Notes under the pieces: generated by a model
What the model was told of the DNA's origin: nothing
Databases searched by the model: none
The model's input: only the letters and a program-made list of their open reading frames with translations
Shown: positions 17,461 to 26,137 of the stretch, one piece after another
How the letters are laid out: every line of letters starts with the position of its first letter
Position numbering within the stretch: the stretch's first letter is position 1
Made by a program: the position numbers and the translations under genes
NCBI GenBank assembly: GCA_001789205.1
Contig: MFYT01000021.1
Location: forward strand, 1-53,714
Length of the DNA: 53,714 bases
Reading direction: 5' to 3'
Source: Candidatus Raymondbacteria bacterium RIFOXYA2_FULL_49_16
GTDB lineage: Bacteria > Fibrobacterota > OXYB2-FULL-49-7 > XYB2-FULL-49-35

Positions 17461-18267
17461 TTAGAAAAGGCGAAAAGCTGATATACCCGCTTGTTCTGCC
17501 ACCTGCATGAGCAGTGAAACGCCTCTGCCAACATGTTCGGGACAGTGCGCATCACTCCCGAATGAAACCGCTGAGATTCCTGCGTCTTTTAAATAGTCAA
17601 AAATATACGGCCCTGGATATGTTTCCTGCGGATACTGGAACAAGCCCGAGGTATTTATCTCAATGACGACGTTCTTCCGCTTTGCCGTTTTCACAATCGA
17701 TTCTATCCGAGACCTATAGTGTTCGTGCTTGAACGGGCCGAACACGCCGGTCGCATAGCGCTTTGCAAGGTCAAGATGGCCCAAAATGGCGCCCACGCCC
17801 CAATCGAGCATCTTTTCGACCTCGTCAAAGTAGCTGTTGTAGACGACCTCCTCTTTCTGGGTCTTCAGGAACGCAATGCCCCAATCGCCCGAGATGTTCT
17901 GGCCGTTGACATAATGGACTGATGCAATGGCATAGTCGGGGCTGACCGCGTCCAGCACCTCGGTAATGAGCGTTTTACTTTCCCAGGCGTTTTCAACCTC
18001 AATGCCCTGGGCAAAGACAAGGTCAGGGAATTCGGCCCGTGCCTGCTGGATTTCTCTGGCCACCGTTGCATGGCGCGCAATATCGCGCGCAGGGACAACG
18101 GTTGCGGTCACGCGGTCGTCCGCCCATTCCAGATGATTTGCCACGCCCAGGTGCGTAAGTCCGGCCTGCTGCGCACAAAGCGCGTACTCGCGCACGCTGC
18201 CCTGGGCGTCGTCTGAGCATTGGGTATGGAAATGGAAATCAGAAAGAATTTGTCTCATGTGCTTCAT
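17461..18267 (-). CDS. PHP-domain phosphoesterase (histidinol-phosphatase-like)
   Basis: 268 residues; ATG 18267 is preferred over GTG 18276 because GGAGGAG lies nine bases upstream. Metal-binding PHP motifs are visible: DFHFHTQCSDD at the N-terminus, NHLEWAD near residue 44, an IEVEN segment near 90, ASVHYV near 115, GHLDLAKR near 160 and GSDAHCPE near 240. PHP proteins hydrolyse small phosphate esters such as histidinol phosphate. Here it is the last gene of a minus-strand amino-sugar cluster, so a sugar phosphate is an equally good substrate guess. The ribosome site lies in the right arm of a strong hairpin (18278-18300), which may limit its translation. Confidence 0.75.
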   Translation of the reverse strand: MKHMRQILSDFHFHTQCSDDAQGSVREYALCAQQAGLTHLGVANHLEWADDRVTATVVPARDIARHATVAREIQQARAEFPDLVFAQGIEVENAWESKTLITEVLDAVSPDYAIASVHYVNGQNISGDWGIAFLKTQKEEVVYNSYFDEVEKMLDWGVGAILGHLDLAKRYATGVFGPFKHEHYRSRIESIVKTAKRKNVVIEINTSGLFQYPQETYPGPYIFDYLKDAGISAVSFGSDAHCPEHVGRGVSLLMQVAEQAGISAFRLF

Positions 18268-18277
18268 GTCCTGCACT

Positions 18278-18300
18278 CCTCCCCCTTAAAAAGGGGGAGG
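18278..18300 (-). promoter_or_regulatory. Hairpin covering the ribosome binding site of the PHP gene
   Basis: CCTCCCCCTT/AAGGGGGAGG is a perfect ten-base-pair stem with a three-base loop. On the minus strand the right arm contains the GGGGGAGG ribosome site of the gene starting at 18267. The flank GCCGGGAGGGGGAT is typical of a widely dispersed palindromic repeat seen in many genomes, so it may be an inserted repeat unit rather than a dedicated switch. Confidence 0.6.
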
Positions 18301-18312
18301 CCGGGAGGGGGA

Positions 18313-18969
18313 TCATTTTTCTAGCAGTCCATCACATATCTCGACATGCACATCCTCGAGCGATGCAGCCACCAGATGGGCATGGCCGAGTTTTTCAGCA
18401 CCATGGCTGTTTGTCACGGCAATGCATTTCATGCCCGCCCGCAACGCGGCAGTCACCCCGTGAAACGAATCTTCGATAACAATGCAGCGCTCGGGCGCAA
18501 CGCCCGAAAGGGCCGCTGCTTTAAGGAAAATATCGGGTTCGGGTTTTGCTTTTGCAACATCGTCGCCCGTGACAATGCAGGAAAAGCGGCCGTTAAGCCC
18601 CAACCCGGCCACCACAGCCTCAACATTGTCGCGGATGGCTGATGAACCCACAGCGCAGACATATCCAGCCTTGACTGATGCGCTGATAAGTTCCATGACC
18701 CCGGGAAACGGCCTGATCTTTCCCGCGATCTTGCCTCTGAAAAGTGTTTCTTTTTCAATGGTCAATGCTGCTATTTCCTCCCTGGTCATGGAGCGCTTGA
18801 AAAGCGGGGGAAAAATCTCGTCGTTGCCAAGGCCGAAGGCGTCCCAGAAAAACCGCTGGTCTATGACAAGCCCGTGTGTGTTGACAAATTCTTCCCACGC
18901 GGCGATATGAAAGGGCGCGGTATTTGCCAGCACCCCGTCCATGTCAAAAATAAGGCATTTCTTCCGCAT
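18313..18969 (-). CDS. HAD-superfamily phosphatase/mutase, beta-phosphoglucomutase-like
   Basis: 218 residues from ATG 18969. HAD motif I is FDMDGVLANT (nucleophile and acid/base Asp both present), motif II is GSS near residue 110, motif III is the AKAKPEPDIF lysine, and motif IV is VIEDSFHGV. The helical cap between motifs I and II follows the beta-phosphoglucomutase/2-deoxyglucose-6-phosphatase subgroup. It starts eleven bases after the AgaS stop and is in the same minus-strand operon. A role as sugar-phosphate phosphatase that relieves phosphosugar stress, or as a mutase, is possible. The alternative TTG start at 18990 would overlap agaS. Confidence 0.75.
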   Translation of the reverse strand: MRKKCLIFDMDGVLANTAPFHIAAWEEFVNTHGLVIDQRFFWDAFGLGNDEIFPPLFKRSMTREEIAALTIEKETLFRGKIAGKIRPFPGVMELISASVKAGYVCAVGSSAIRDNVEAVVAGLGLNGRFSCIVTGDDVAKAKPEPDIFLKAAALSGVAPERCIVIEDSFHGVTAALRAGMKCIAVTNSHGAEKLGHAHLVAASLEDVHVEICDGLLEK

Positions 18970-18979
18970 TGGCGAAGAA

Positions 18980-20209
18980 TTACCCTGCAATCACTTTAAA
19001 CTCGCCAGTGCGTTTGAACTGGTTGATATCGTAAATTTTAACTCCCTGCACCACACGGTTGATGACGCCGTCCTGGCTCGGGTTGTCGGGTTTGAGACCC
19101 AGGGCCATGGACTTGAACATGCCCAGAAGCTGCGGGGCGATAATGTCGCACGGCACCCGGTACTGGTCGTCAAGTTTCTCACCGCCAGGCAGGGTTTCAA
19201 TGTAGTCGTCGGCCAAGGCCTTGAGGTCAGCGGTCATCTGCGGACGCACCACGAAAATACAGCCCGCCTTGTTCTGCGAACGGAGCTCTTTGAGCAAGTC
19301 GAGTTCGTACCGGTAGGTATAGGGGTCCATGGACACAAACGCCATGACAAAGGTGTTCTTCTTGATGACCACCTGCGGCCCGTGGCGCAAACCGGTGAAT
19401 GAGTCGTACCTGCACATAACCCGTCCCTCGGTCATTTCCGAAAGCTTCAGATGGCCTTCACGGCCAGTGCCAAAAAGTGATCCAGACCCAAGAAACGCGC
19501 CCCGCTCCCACGGATGCTGGGCGAGTTTGTGCAATTTGTCAGCATTGGCAAGGATGTTTTCGCCCGCCTGCGCGACAATGTCGATTATCTGCCGGTACTG
19601 CGTAATCTTATCAATAAAACAAAGCCCCATGGCGCCCACGGCCATGCTGGAAAACGAACTGGTCATGACCAGGGATTTGTCATTGGTTTCGTCGGGCAGC
19701 AGGATGGCAAGTACATTGCGCGGGTCCTTTTCCGCTGCCTTTGCCAAATGGCCGTTGCGGTTGCAGGTGATGGCGATCTGCTTTGCGCCCTTGACCTGCT
19801 TTTTCACGCACTCAAATGTGCCCACGGACTCGGGTGAATTGCCGCTGCGGGCAAAGGACAGCGCCGTGTAATTGCGGCCTGGAATAAAAATGTTTTTCCA
19901 GTAGGTGACCACGTCGGTTGTGGCCCTGCAATCAACATCGACCTTCAAACCCCTGCGCAACACGCCTTCGACTGCGTGGCCTATGAATTCGCTGGTGCCT
20001 GCCCCGCACAGGACCATGCGCGTCTTGACACCACCCGGTATGCCGCATTTCTTGAGGAATCCCTTGATCTCTTTCTGCCGTGATTGCAGGATATCCACTG
20101 TCTTTTTCCAGCACATTGGCTGCTGATTGATTTCTCTTGGAGTATCGGTAAGCCCCTGGGCTTTTTTCTGTTCATCAGAAAGTGCCAAAATATCGGTAAA
20201 AACGCTCAT
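18980..20209 (-). CDS. agaS: AgaS-like galactosamine-6-phosphate deaminase/isomerase
   Basis: 409 residues from ATG 20209, set by a GGAGGA site; a longer open frame upstream has no ribosome site. It has the two SIS (sugar isomerase) domains of the AgaS family, with VLCGAGTSEF near residue 65, SFARSGNSPES near 115 and LGSGSLFGTGREGHLKLSE near 225 followed by FTGLRHGPQ. AgaS converts galactosamine 6-phosphate to tagatose 6-phosphate and ammonia in N-acetylgalactosamine catabolism. This gene ties the flanking kbaZ and kinase homologues to a GalNAc route. AgaA-type deacetylase and AgaK-type kinase or PTS genes are not in the window. Confidence 0.85.
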   Translation of the reverse strand: MSVFTDILALSDEQKKAQGLTDTPREINQQPMCWKKTVDILQSRQKEIKGFLKKCGIPGGVKTRMVLCGAGTSEFIGHAVEGVLRRGLKVDVDCRATTDVVTYWKNIFIPGRNYTALSFARSGNSPESVGTFECVKKQVKGAKQIAITCNRNGHLAKAAEKDPRNVLAILLPDETNDKSLVMTSSFSSMAVGAMGLCFIDKITQYRQIIDIVAQAGENILANADKLHKLAQHPWERGAFLGSGSLFGTGREGHLKLSEMTEGRVMCRYDSFTGLRHGPQVVIKKNTFVMAFVSMDPYTYRYELDLLKELRSQNKAGCIFVVRPQMTADLKALADDYIETLPGGEKLDDQYRVPCDIIAPQLLGMFKSMALGLKPDNPSQDGVINRVVQGVKIYDINQFKRTGEFKVIAG

Positions 20210-20228
20210 ACAATGTCCTCCGGTTTTA

Positions 20229-21377
20229 TTAGTTGAATTTTTTTGAATGAAGTTCGTACACTGCAAGGGCAAAATCGCGCACGTCCGTGACGCTGACAGA
20301 TAGCGGTTTCCCTTCGCGGTGCGCGATCTCCTCGGCTTCTGACCCGGCAATGGGGAAAAAGACCGTATTGCCGTATACCGAGGGGATGTCGTTTTTCATA
20401 TCACCCACCACAAAGGAGAGAAAATCCTCAGACTCAAAGACCTCCTTTGCATACGCGTGAAGACCGCTCTCCTTGGAATAGTTACCCTCTTTTGCCTTGG
20501 GCGAATGAAGGTCCACGCCGTGGTCCCTGTGCCACTGGGGAATGCGGCCCGTGGCCTGCGCCGCAACATGGGCAAAGGCCTTGATTTTTTCCATATCAAA
20601 ATCGGGCTGGTCCTTGTCGTCGATCCAAATGCCTATTTTGCCGTGGCCCATGGCTTTTGCCCGGACCGAAATGAGTGGATGCTGGCGGGTAAGCGCGTTA
20701 TGCAGGCCCTTCATGTTCGCGGGTGTGTTCTTGAAGATGATCAGGTTGGTCTTTTTGTTGAATTCGATCTCGGATTCCTGCCCCGCGGCAACGCTGAGCT
20801 GCTCCACGGTCGGCCGCCGGCCATATACCATGGGATGCAAAAGCAGATCGCCGTGCTGGTCGCCTTCGACAACAAGGGAACCCACACCCGCGGAAAAGTT
20901 GCCCTGGAAGGCGGCCTTCACGTTTTCCTTTACCATCAGATCAAATATTTTTGACATGAATTCAAAGCTCTCGTTTTCGTCAAAGGGATAGAGGTACGAT
21001 ATCCGGTTGTTGAGATAGTAGACCATGCCGTATTCGCAGACAATACCCACGGGAACGTCGAGCTTCTTTTCCCGGTAATACAACATGGTGGCAAGGTCCC
21101 AGCCGGTCATGAGCGATACGGATACGCCGTGCGATTGCATGAGCAGGTCGAGGGCCTCCTTGCATCCCGGATAGGGCGTAAGCGTATTGTCGGCCGTATC
21201 GACCATGGGGCCATTGACATCGAGCCCCACGACAATATTGCGTTTGAAGGAAATGGCGCCGGTTTTATCGAGACCAGCCAGCTGGTTCATAATGGAGACA
21301 ATGGATTTGGCCGGCAATGAGAATTTTTTGACTATTTCCATTGAGTCGCCGGAAAGATCGTCGATGGTAAAGGCCAT
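20229..21377 (-). CDS. HAD-IIB-like protein with altered motif I
   Basis: 382 residues from ATG 21377 with AAAGGAAG upstream. The HAD core is seen in GLDVNGPMVD (motif I, about 50), SLMTGWD (motif II, about 85) and FVVGDMKNDIPSV (motif IV, about 330). A large type-IIB-like cap lies between. In motif I the usual DxD is DxN: the general acid/base aspartate of phosphatases is replaced by asparagine. The protein may thus be a weak phosphatase, a different phosphotransferase, or a binding protein. An extra 45 N-terminal residues precede the core. It sits between the amidase and agaS genes, 19 bases before agaS, so it belongs to the amino-sugar operon. Confidence 0.65.
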   Translation of the reverse strand: MAFTIDDLSGDSMEIVKKFSLPAKSIVSIMNQLAGLDKTGAISFKRNIVVGLDVNGPMVDTADNTLTPYPGCKEALDLLMQSHGVSVSLMTGWDLATMLYYREKKLDVPVGIVCEYGMVYYLNNRISYLYPFDENESFEFMSKIFDLMVKENVKAAFQGNFSAGVGSLVVEGDQHGDLLLHPMVYGRRPTVEQLSVAAGQESEIEFNKKTNLIIFKNTPANMKGLHNALTRQHPLISVRAKAMGHGKIGIWIDDKDQPDFDMEKIKAFAHVAAQATGRIPQWHRDHGVDLHSPKAKEGNYSKESGLHAYAKEVFESEDFLSFVVGDMKNDIPSVYGNTVFFPIAGSEAEEIAHREGKPLSVSVTDVRDFALAVYELHSKKFN

Positions 21378-21412
21378 ATGAGCTTCCTTTCGTCGTTTGG
21401 AAACTGCCGCTG

Positions 21413-22387
21413 TTATATGATCTTTTCGTTGCTGATTTTGTTCCGGATAAGCCGGGTGTCCACTTCCTCGGCCTTGGCCGATATGGGCTTGTACAGACTT
21501 GGCTTGCGCGCAATAAAATGGCTGCCGCCCAGGGTGTTCTCGAGCTCTTTCCGTGAAAGATCGGCCATGATCATGTCGTCGTCCACCTTCATGGTCTCGG
21601 CTTTGATAATGCCTTCGGGATCGATAATCATGGAATTGCCCGTTCGCACTTCAGGGCCGTCAATGCCCACGCCGTTCGCGAACACGGTAAAGAGGCTGTT
21701 GTCATAAGACCGGGTGGGAAGCCATTTGGTTATCCAGGCGCGTCCCTTGGGTCCGCGGATGGCCTCGTCCATGGGAGCGGGATTGGTCTTCCGGTTGTGC
21801 CAGAATCCGAGTGGAATGCGGCCCATGCCTGCACAGGGAATGTCGAAACCGCCGGTCTGGTGCGGGGCAAAAATGATTTCAGCGCCTTTGATCTTGAGGA
21901 CCCTGGAATTCTCGGGCAGATTGTTGTCGTAACAGATGAGAATACCGCAGCGCCAGCCGTGAATTTCAAAGGTATCGAGCTTATGGCCCGCAAGGATCGC
22001 GGAATTTTCAAAAGCATGTATCTTGCGGTACTTGAAAATGACGCCCTTCTCGGGTGTGATGACCACGTAGGTGTTATACATTTCTTCGCCTTTTCCCAGC
22101 TCGAGCAGGCCGAAGAGAATGGTGATGCTGTATTTTCTGGCCTGTTTCTTGAAAAACCTGACCGAAGGCCCGGTTTTGGCGTTTTCAGCCATGGCAAGCA
22201 GTTTGTCCTTGGGCGATTGGGTGAGGTAGTGGTAGCCGTTGAGACACATCTCGGGAAAGGTGATGACATCGGCCTTCTGTTCCGCGGCCTGTTTGATGAA
22301 CGCGACCATCTTCGCTTTGTTCGCGTCCTTGTTGTTTTCTGCCATTTCAAACTGGACCGCTGCCACGCGTAAGGGATCTTTTACCAT
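21413..22387 (-). CDS. Carbon-nitrogen hydrolase (nitrilase superfamily amidase)
   Basis: 324 residues; ATG 22387 follows AAAGGA. The catalytic triad is visible: Glu in TFPEMCLNG (about 42), Lys in KYRKIHAFE (about 120) and Cys in GILICYDNN (about 155). The family hydrolyses non-peptide C-N bonds of amides, carbamoyl groups or nitriles. It is the first gene of the minus-strand amino-sugar operon and reads into the HAD-IIB-like and agaS genes. Since no GalNAc-6-phosphate deacetylase is present, removal of an N-acyl group by this enzyme is a tempting but unproved idea; nitrilase-fold enzymes are not known for that reaction. Confidence 0.8.
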   Translation of the reverse strand: MVKDPLRVAAVQFEMAENNKDANKAKMVAFIKQAAEQKADVITFPEMCLNGYHYLTQSPKDKLLAMAENAKTGPSVRFFKKQARKYSITILFGLLELGKGEEMYNTYVVITPEKGVIFKYRKIHAFENSAILAGHKLDTFEIHGWRCGILICYDNNLPENSRVLKIKGAEIIFAPHQTGGFDIPCAGMGRIPLGFWHNRKTNPAPMDEAIRGPKGRAWITKWLPTRSYDNSLFTVFANGVGIDGPEVRTGNSMIIDPEGIIKAETMKVDDDMIMADLSRKELENTLGGSHFIARKPSLYKPISAKAEEVDTRLIRNKISNEKII

Positions 22388-22582
22388 GGTTGTTCCTTTC
22401 TGGATGAAAAGCATAAATATACTATTTTCACACCCTCTAATCGAAGAACCTGCAGTAGAATTTTTTTAATGCTTGATTTCTTAGCCGACAAGGGCTATTT
22501 TATAAAAGGTGGGGTTCAACCGGACATTTTTCAGCCCAAAAGAAAAAACCGGGGGTGCATCAAACGTCAGAACAAGATTCGC

Positions 22583-22608
22583 CCTGTATATTATACCTGT
22601 ATATTATA
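22583..22608 (+). repeat. Perfect tandem 13-nt repeat in a divergent promoter region
   Basis: CCTGTATATTATA occurs twice head to tail. It lies in the 276-nt spacer between the divergent amidase operon and the gene starting at 22664, which otherwise holds no gene. The TATATTATA cores could serve as -10 elements or regulator half-sites. Confidence 0.5.
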
Positions 22609-22663
22609 AAAGAACGTACCCGAACCGGAGAATCACAATACTTAATTCAGTTCAGGGGGCATT

Positions 22664-23371
22664 ATGAAACTATGCATTGCGGCGGTACTAATTTTCAGCG
22701 CGCTTTCTTTTTCCCAGATCAATCTTGACACTGTCTGCCTTTCAACCGAAGGCGATTCCATGGTCAACACCATGCTGACCGTCCAGGACACATCGGCTTC
22801 ACAGACCAATTACATGCTTTCGATGTTTGACAGTATGTATGTGGCCGGAACCTGCGATTCCATCTCCCTGATAGCGGTCGTCGATACGGTCATCTATACC
22901 GTGCACATGAAGATCCCCATCCCTATTTTCAGCATGAAAAAGATGGATTCGTGCAGGACGAAAAACACGCTGAATCCAGCTATTCTCGCAATACTCACCG
23001 CTGGCCAGGGGGATTCACTGACCGCGATGTTTCCAGAAACAACGGATGTGTGCAGTCTTATGGTAATCAAGGTCGAAAATAGCCATGTTCCGGCCTTCGG
23101 GCAGGCGCTTGCGGCTGGCGCAACACCCAACCCTTTTAACGCGGGAGTACGTATTATATATACAGCGCCATGGCCTGACGCCACGCTTTCGCTCTATGAT
23201 ATCCAGGGACGGGTGGTCAGTTCATTTGGGCCTGTTGTCCCAGGCAAAAACAGGAGCGTGGTCTGGAACGGCAAGGACATTTTCGGAAAACAGGCCGCTG
23301 CTGGTCAGTATATTGCCGTGCTGCGGTCAGGCAGCATGTTCAAGTCCGCGGTTTTATTGAAAACAAAATAA
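22664..23371 (+). CDS. Secreted protein with C-terminal sorting (FlgD-like) domain
   Basis: 235 residues, start after AGGGGGC. Signal peptide (AAVLIFSALSFSQ) followed by a short globular part with several cysteines (Cys27, 64, 97, 128 region) that I do not recognise. The C-terminal 80 residues form a FlgD/T9SS-type beta domain: ATPNPFNAGVRIIY, ATLSLYDIQGRVV, VVWNGKD and AAGQYIAVLRSG, ending in VLLKTK. Such domains direct export or surface attachment in FCB-group bacteria. Its stop overlaps the start of the next lipoprotein gene. Function of the N-terminal part is unknown. Confidence 0.7.
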   Translation: MKLCIAAVLIFSALSFSQINLDTVCLSTEGDSMVNTMLTVQDTSASQTNYMLSMFDSMYVAGTCDSISLIAVVDTVIYTVHMKIPIPIFSMKKMDSCRTKNTLNPAILAILTAGQGDSLTAMFPETTDVCSLMVIKVENSHVPAFGQALAAGATPNPFNAGVRIIYTAPWPDATLSLYDIQGRVVSSFGPVVPGKNRSVVWNGKDIFGKQAAAGQYIAVLRSGSMFKSAVLLKTK

Positions 23372-23895
23372 TGGCCGCCATGAAAATCATCGCACCGCTG
23401 GCCATTGTTCTCTTTCTCGCTGTATTGTGCACCTGTTCCAGGGACCTGAAACACCCTGCTCCTACCCAACCGCTTGGCACATCAGGCACCGTAAATCCAG
23501 TCATTGGAACCTGGAGCGGCCCTCTTCCTGATAGCACCTATCCCTATCTTTATATGACGCTAAACGCGGATTCATCCTACCTTCTCTATGTTACGGCCCA
23601 CTCGGGCGTTGCCTTGGATACAATCTTCTGGCACCAGGGAACATGGTCACAGGTTGACACTACCGCGCGCTTCTATGGGACAACATGCAAAAAAGACTCG
23701 CTGGCCATCCTGATTTCATATCCCTGCGAACCGGTCATTGTCCTTGCCGAACATCTCCAGCCTGTTAACGACAAACCAAATCAAAAATGGGCCATCAAGA
23801 TCTCGGACATGGCAAGCATCCTGCTTGGGCTGGGCATTTCGCAGAGCACAATCAATCTGCTTATGGATGCCTCAATAGCGATTACAAAATCGTGA
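23371..23895 (+). CDS. Small lipoprotein of unknown function
   Basis: 174 residues beginning in the stop region of the preceding gene (TAATGG overlap); MKIIAPL at residue 4 is an alternative start. The signal sequence ends in LAVLCTC, a lipobox, so the product is probably membrane-anchored. The mature part has a GTWSGPLPDS...YLYMTLNADSSYLL pattern, as in small lipocalin-like beta-barrel lipoproteins, and a second GTWSQVDTT strand. Ligand unknown. It converges with the TonB-dependent receptor gene only ten bases later. Confidence 0.6.
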   Translation: MAAMKIIAPLAIVLFLAVLCTCSRDLKHPAPTQPLGTSGTVNPVIGTWSGPLPDSTYPYLYMTLNADSSYLLYVTAHSGVALDTIFWHQGTWSQVDTTARFYGTTCKKDSLAILISYPCEPVIVLAEHLQPVNDKPNQKWAIKISDMASILLGLGISQSTINLLMDASIAITKS

Positions 23896-23905
23896 TGCTC
23901 AAATT

Positions 23906-25996
23906 TTAAAAAGAAGCGCCCGCGGAAATACAGACAAGTCTTCCGGGCGCGATATTGCCCCCACTTTCCTCAAAAACAGCGTTAAGAATATTTTGCGCCG
24001 AAAACCCCGCCCAAAAACGATCTTTGCAGGTTACCTTCACGGCCCCGTCGGTTCTCCAGTAGGATGAAAGATAATACCGGACAGGCTGGCTCTCTTCCAA
24101 GTGGTTTATGATCACATCCCACTTACCCCAGTCCAAATATGTCCGTTCGCCTATATAGCCTTCTGACAGTGAACCCTCCAAGGTATAATGGTCCCATGAT
24201 ACATTGAATCTGAGCCCTGCGCTGGCTTTGTCAATGGGAATATAATCGAGGCCATAGCCAGTCTCGTTGTCAATAGACTGCGTGTTTGTGTAATTGGCAA
24301 AAAACCGGACAGGGCCCCAGAGCCTCACAAGCGCATCTGATTCCCAACCATACGAAACAGCTCTGGCAGTGTTCCGAAACGTTACTTTGACCACATTGTT
24401 CCCAAGGTCGCTAAAAAGCTTGGCCACAACAAGGTCGTCCATCCTGTTATAAAAAACGTCGTTTTCCAGCACAATTCGGTCGTCAAGAAGCTGCACAACA
24501 ACCCCGCCGTCAGCGGCCCAGACATATTCAGGCTTGAGGTCCGGGTTTGCCACAAGCGTTGTGGCCGCGTTTACCGTAAGATCGGGAAGATAGAGTTCGC
24601 TTGTGGATGGCGCACGAAAACCACGGCCAAGGGAAGTGCGAAGGCTCAGACGCTCGGAAACCTTGAAGGACGAACTTATCTTGGGAGAAATGGCCCATGA
24701 GAAATTGTATTGATAGTCGCACCGAATACCGGGGACAACGGTCAGACGGTTGAACGCGGACAATTCATCCTGAACATATACACCCGCACCGGTGAAGGTT
24801 TTTTTAACCTCGCGCGAATTGACCACAATTTCACCCGATTGCCGGTCTTTTGTTGCGCCAAAATCCGTGCGATTTAGCAGGCCTTCAAACCCAAAAGTCA
24901 CCCGGTTTGCTTCCCCTGCCTGGACAACAGTCCTGCAGTGACCCTGAAAATCTTCAGACACCGCCTGCCACTCTGTCTCTGTCCACAGCGCCTGGGCGCC
25001 ATTGAACGCAAGAATGGATTCGCCATAAAAATCGCCGCGCGTCCTTCGGTAAAAACCGCTTGCAGTCACATCAATGCCCTCTCCAGGCCTCCAGGTGAGT
25101 GAGGGTGCGGCCATGAACTTTTGGCCGGCGGTTATGACGTCTTCGGGTTGGGTAGTGTTTCGCGTTTTGCCAAAACCGAGCGAACTCTCGAAATAGCGGA
25201 CATTCAGGCCCGCTGAAAGACGCGGGGTAAGGGTATATCCGGTCTTTAAAAAAAACCGTCTGTCAGCATACCCGTTATTGTCCACGGGGAGATATACGTC
25301 GCCTGAATTCCGCCGGACAAGCGCTGAATCGCGTCCAATATAGTTAGCAATGGAACGGACTCCGCCGCTGCCCGACCAAGTAAAGGCGCTGTCCCCACCA
25401 CCCGCATAGAACGCGCCCTGCCAGTATACCATGTTGCCAAGTTCTCCAGAGACCTCAATCTGCTGTCTGCCCACAGGCGTGCGTGTGACAATATTGATGG
25501 CGCCGCCAAAGGCATTGGCACCGTAAATGCATGAGTACGGACCGCGGACAATCTCCACTCTCTCGACCGCTTCAAGGGGAATTTCGTTCAGAATAAGAAG
25601 CGGTGTTCCTGACACGTTTGTGGGTATTCCGTCAATCAGAATGAGAACGCGGGAAGCGGCAATGGACGCAGGAATACCGCGAATCTCAATGTCCGCTGGA
25701 ATGCCCTCTCCCATTCCCACCGACCTTTTCAGCACAACGCCCTTTGTGCCTACCATGAGGTCGTCGATATTGCGAGCTGGCGAGGCTTCAATATCCTTGC
25801 GGTTTATGACGGTAACCGACACCGGCGTTATGGTGTGCGGTTTTACTGCGGTGATTACAATTTCCATTTCATAGAGGTCGTCCGGAGGGGGCGCGATGGC
25901 CGCCGAATCCTGCGCTAAAATGGCTGTGGAGAAAACAACAAGCGCCAGAATGAAAAAAAAATAAAGCGTGGAGGAATGGATAGGCGGAATCACCAT
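23906..25996 (-). CDS. TonB-dependent outer-membrane receptor
   Basis: 696 residues with a signal peptide (FFFILALVVFSTAILAQ). The plug domain (about 45-165) shows VVITAVKPHTITPVSVTVI, ASPARNIDDLMVG and VERVEIVRGPYSCIYGANAF-type motifs; the remaining 530 residues are alternating amphipathic strands of a 22-stranded barrel ending in LVCISAGASF with a terminal Phe. It lacks an N-terminal signalling domain. Size and plug resemble vitamin B12/siderophore receptors (BtuB/CirA group). No periplasmic binding protein or ABC genes flank it, so the substrate is open. An upstream GATAAA/TTTATC dyad at about 26000-26017 lies just before the start. Confidence 0.85.
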   Translation of the reverse strand: MVIPPIHSSTLYFFFILALVVFSTAILAQDSAAIAPPPDDLYEMEIVITAVKPHTITPVSVTVINRKDIEASPARNIDDLMVGTKGVVLKRSVGMGEGIPADIEIRGIPASIAASRVLILIDGIPTNVSGTPLLILNEIPLEAVERVEIVRGPYSCIYGANAFGGAINIVTRTPVGRQQIEVSGELGNMVYWQGAFYAGGGDSAFTWSGSGGVRSIANYIGRDSALVRRNSGDVYLPVDNNGYADRRFFLKTGYTLTPRLSAGLNVRYFESSLGFGKTRNTTQPEDVITAGQKFMAAPSLTWRPGEGIDVTASGFYRRTRGDFYGESILAFNGAQALWTETEWQAVSEDFQGHCRTVVQAGEANRVTFGFEGLLNRTDFGATKDRQSGEIVVNSREVKKTFTGAGVYVQDELSAFNRLTVVPGIRCDYQYNFSWAISPKISSSFKVSERLSLRTSLGRGFRAPSTSELYLPDLTVNAATTLVANPDLKPEYVWAADGGVVVQLLDDRIVLENDVFYNRMDDLVVAKLFSDLGNNVVKVTFRNTARAVSYGWESDALVRLWGPVRFFANYTNTQSIDNETGYGLDYIPIDKASAGLRFNVSWDHYTLEGSLSEGYIGERTYLDWGKWDVIINHLEESQPVRYYLSSYWRTDGAVKVTCKDRFWAGFSAQNILNAVFEESGGNIAPGRLVCISAGASF

Positions 25997-26015
25997 GCCG
26001 ATAAAATAGAATTTA

Positions 26016-26126
26016 TCAGGATGGGTAGTCTATGGTAGTATGACCGAGTAAACCTCTCGCATATCCGAACAATAAAGAACCGTCCACAGTCCTGACAATT
26101 TCTCCATCAATGCGAAAAATATCCAT
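26016..26126 (-). CDS. Small ORF downstream of mazF
   Basis: 36 codons starting eight bases after the mazF stop, with AAGGG upstream. The product (MDIFRIDGEIVRTVDG...) has no recognised family. It is in the same transcription unit as mazEF. It might be a real small protein or the remnant of a larger gene. Evidence is limited to spacing and the ribosome site. Confidence 0.3.
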   Translation of the reverse strand: MDIFRIDGEIVRTVDGSLLFGYARGLLGHTTIDYPS

Positions 26127-26137
26127 TCTGGCCCTTA

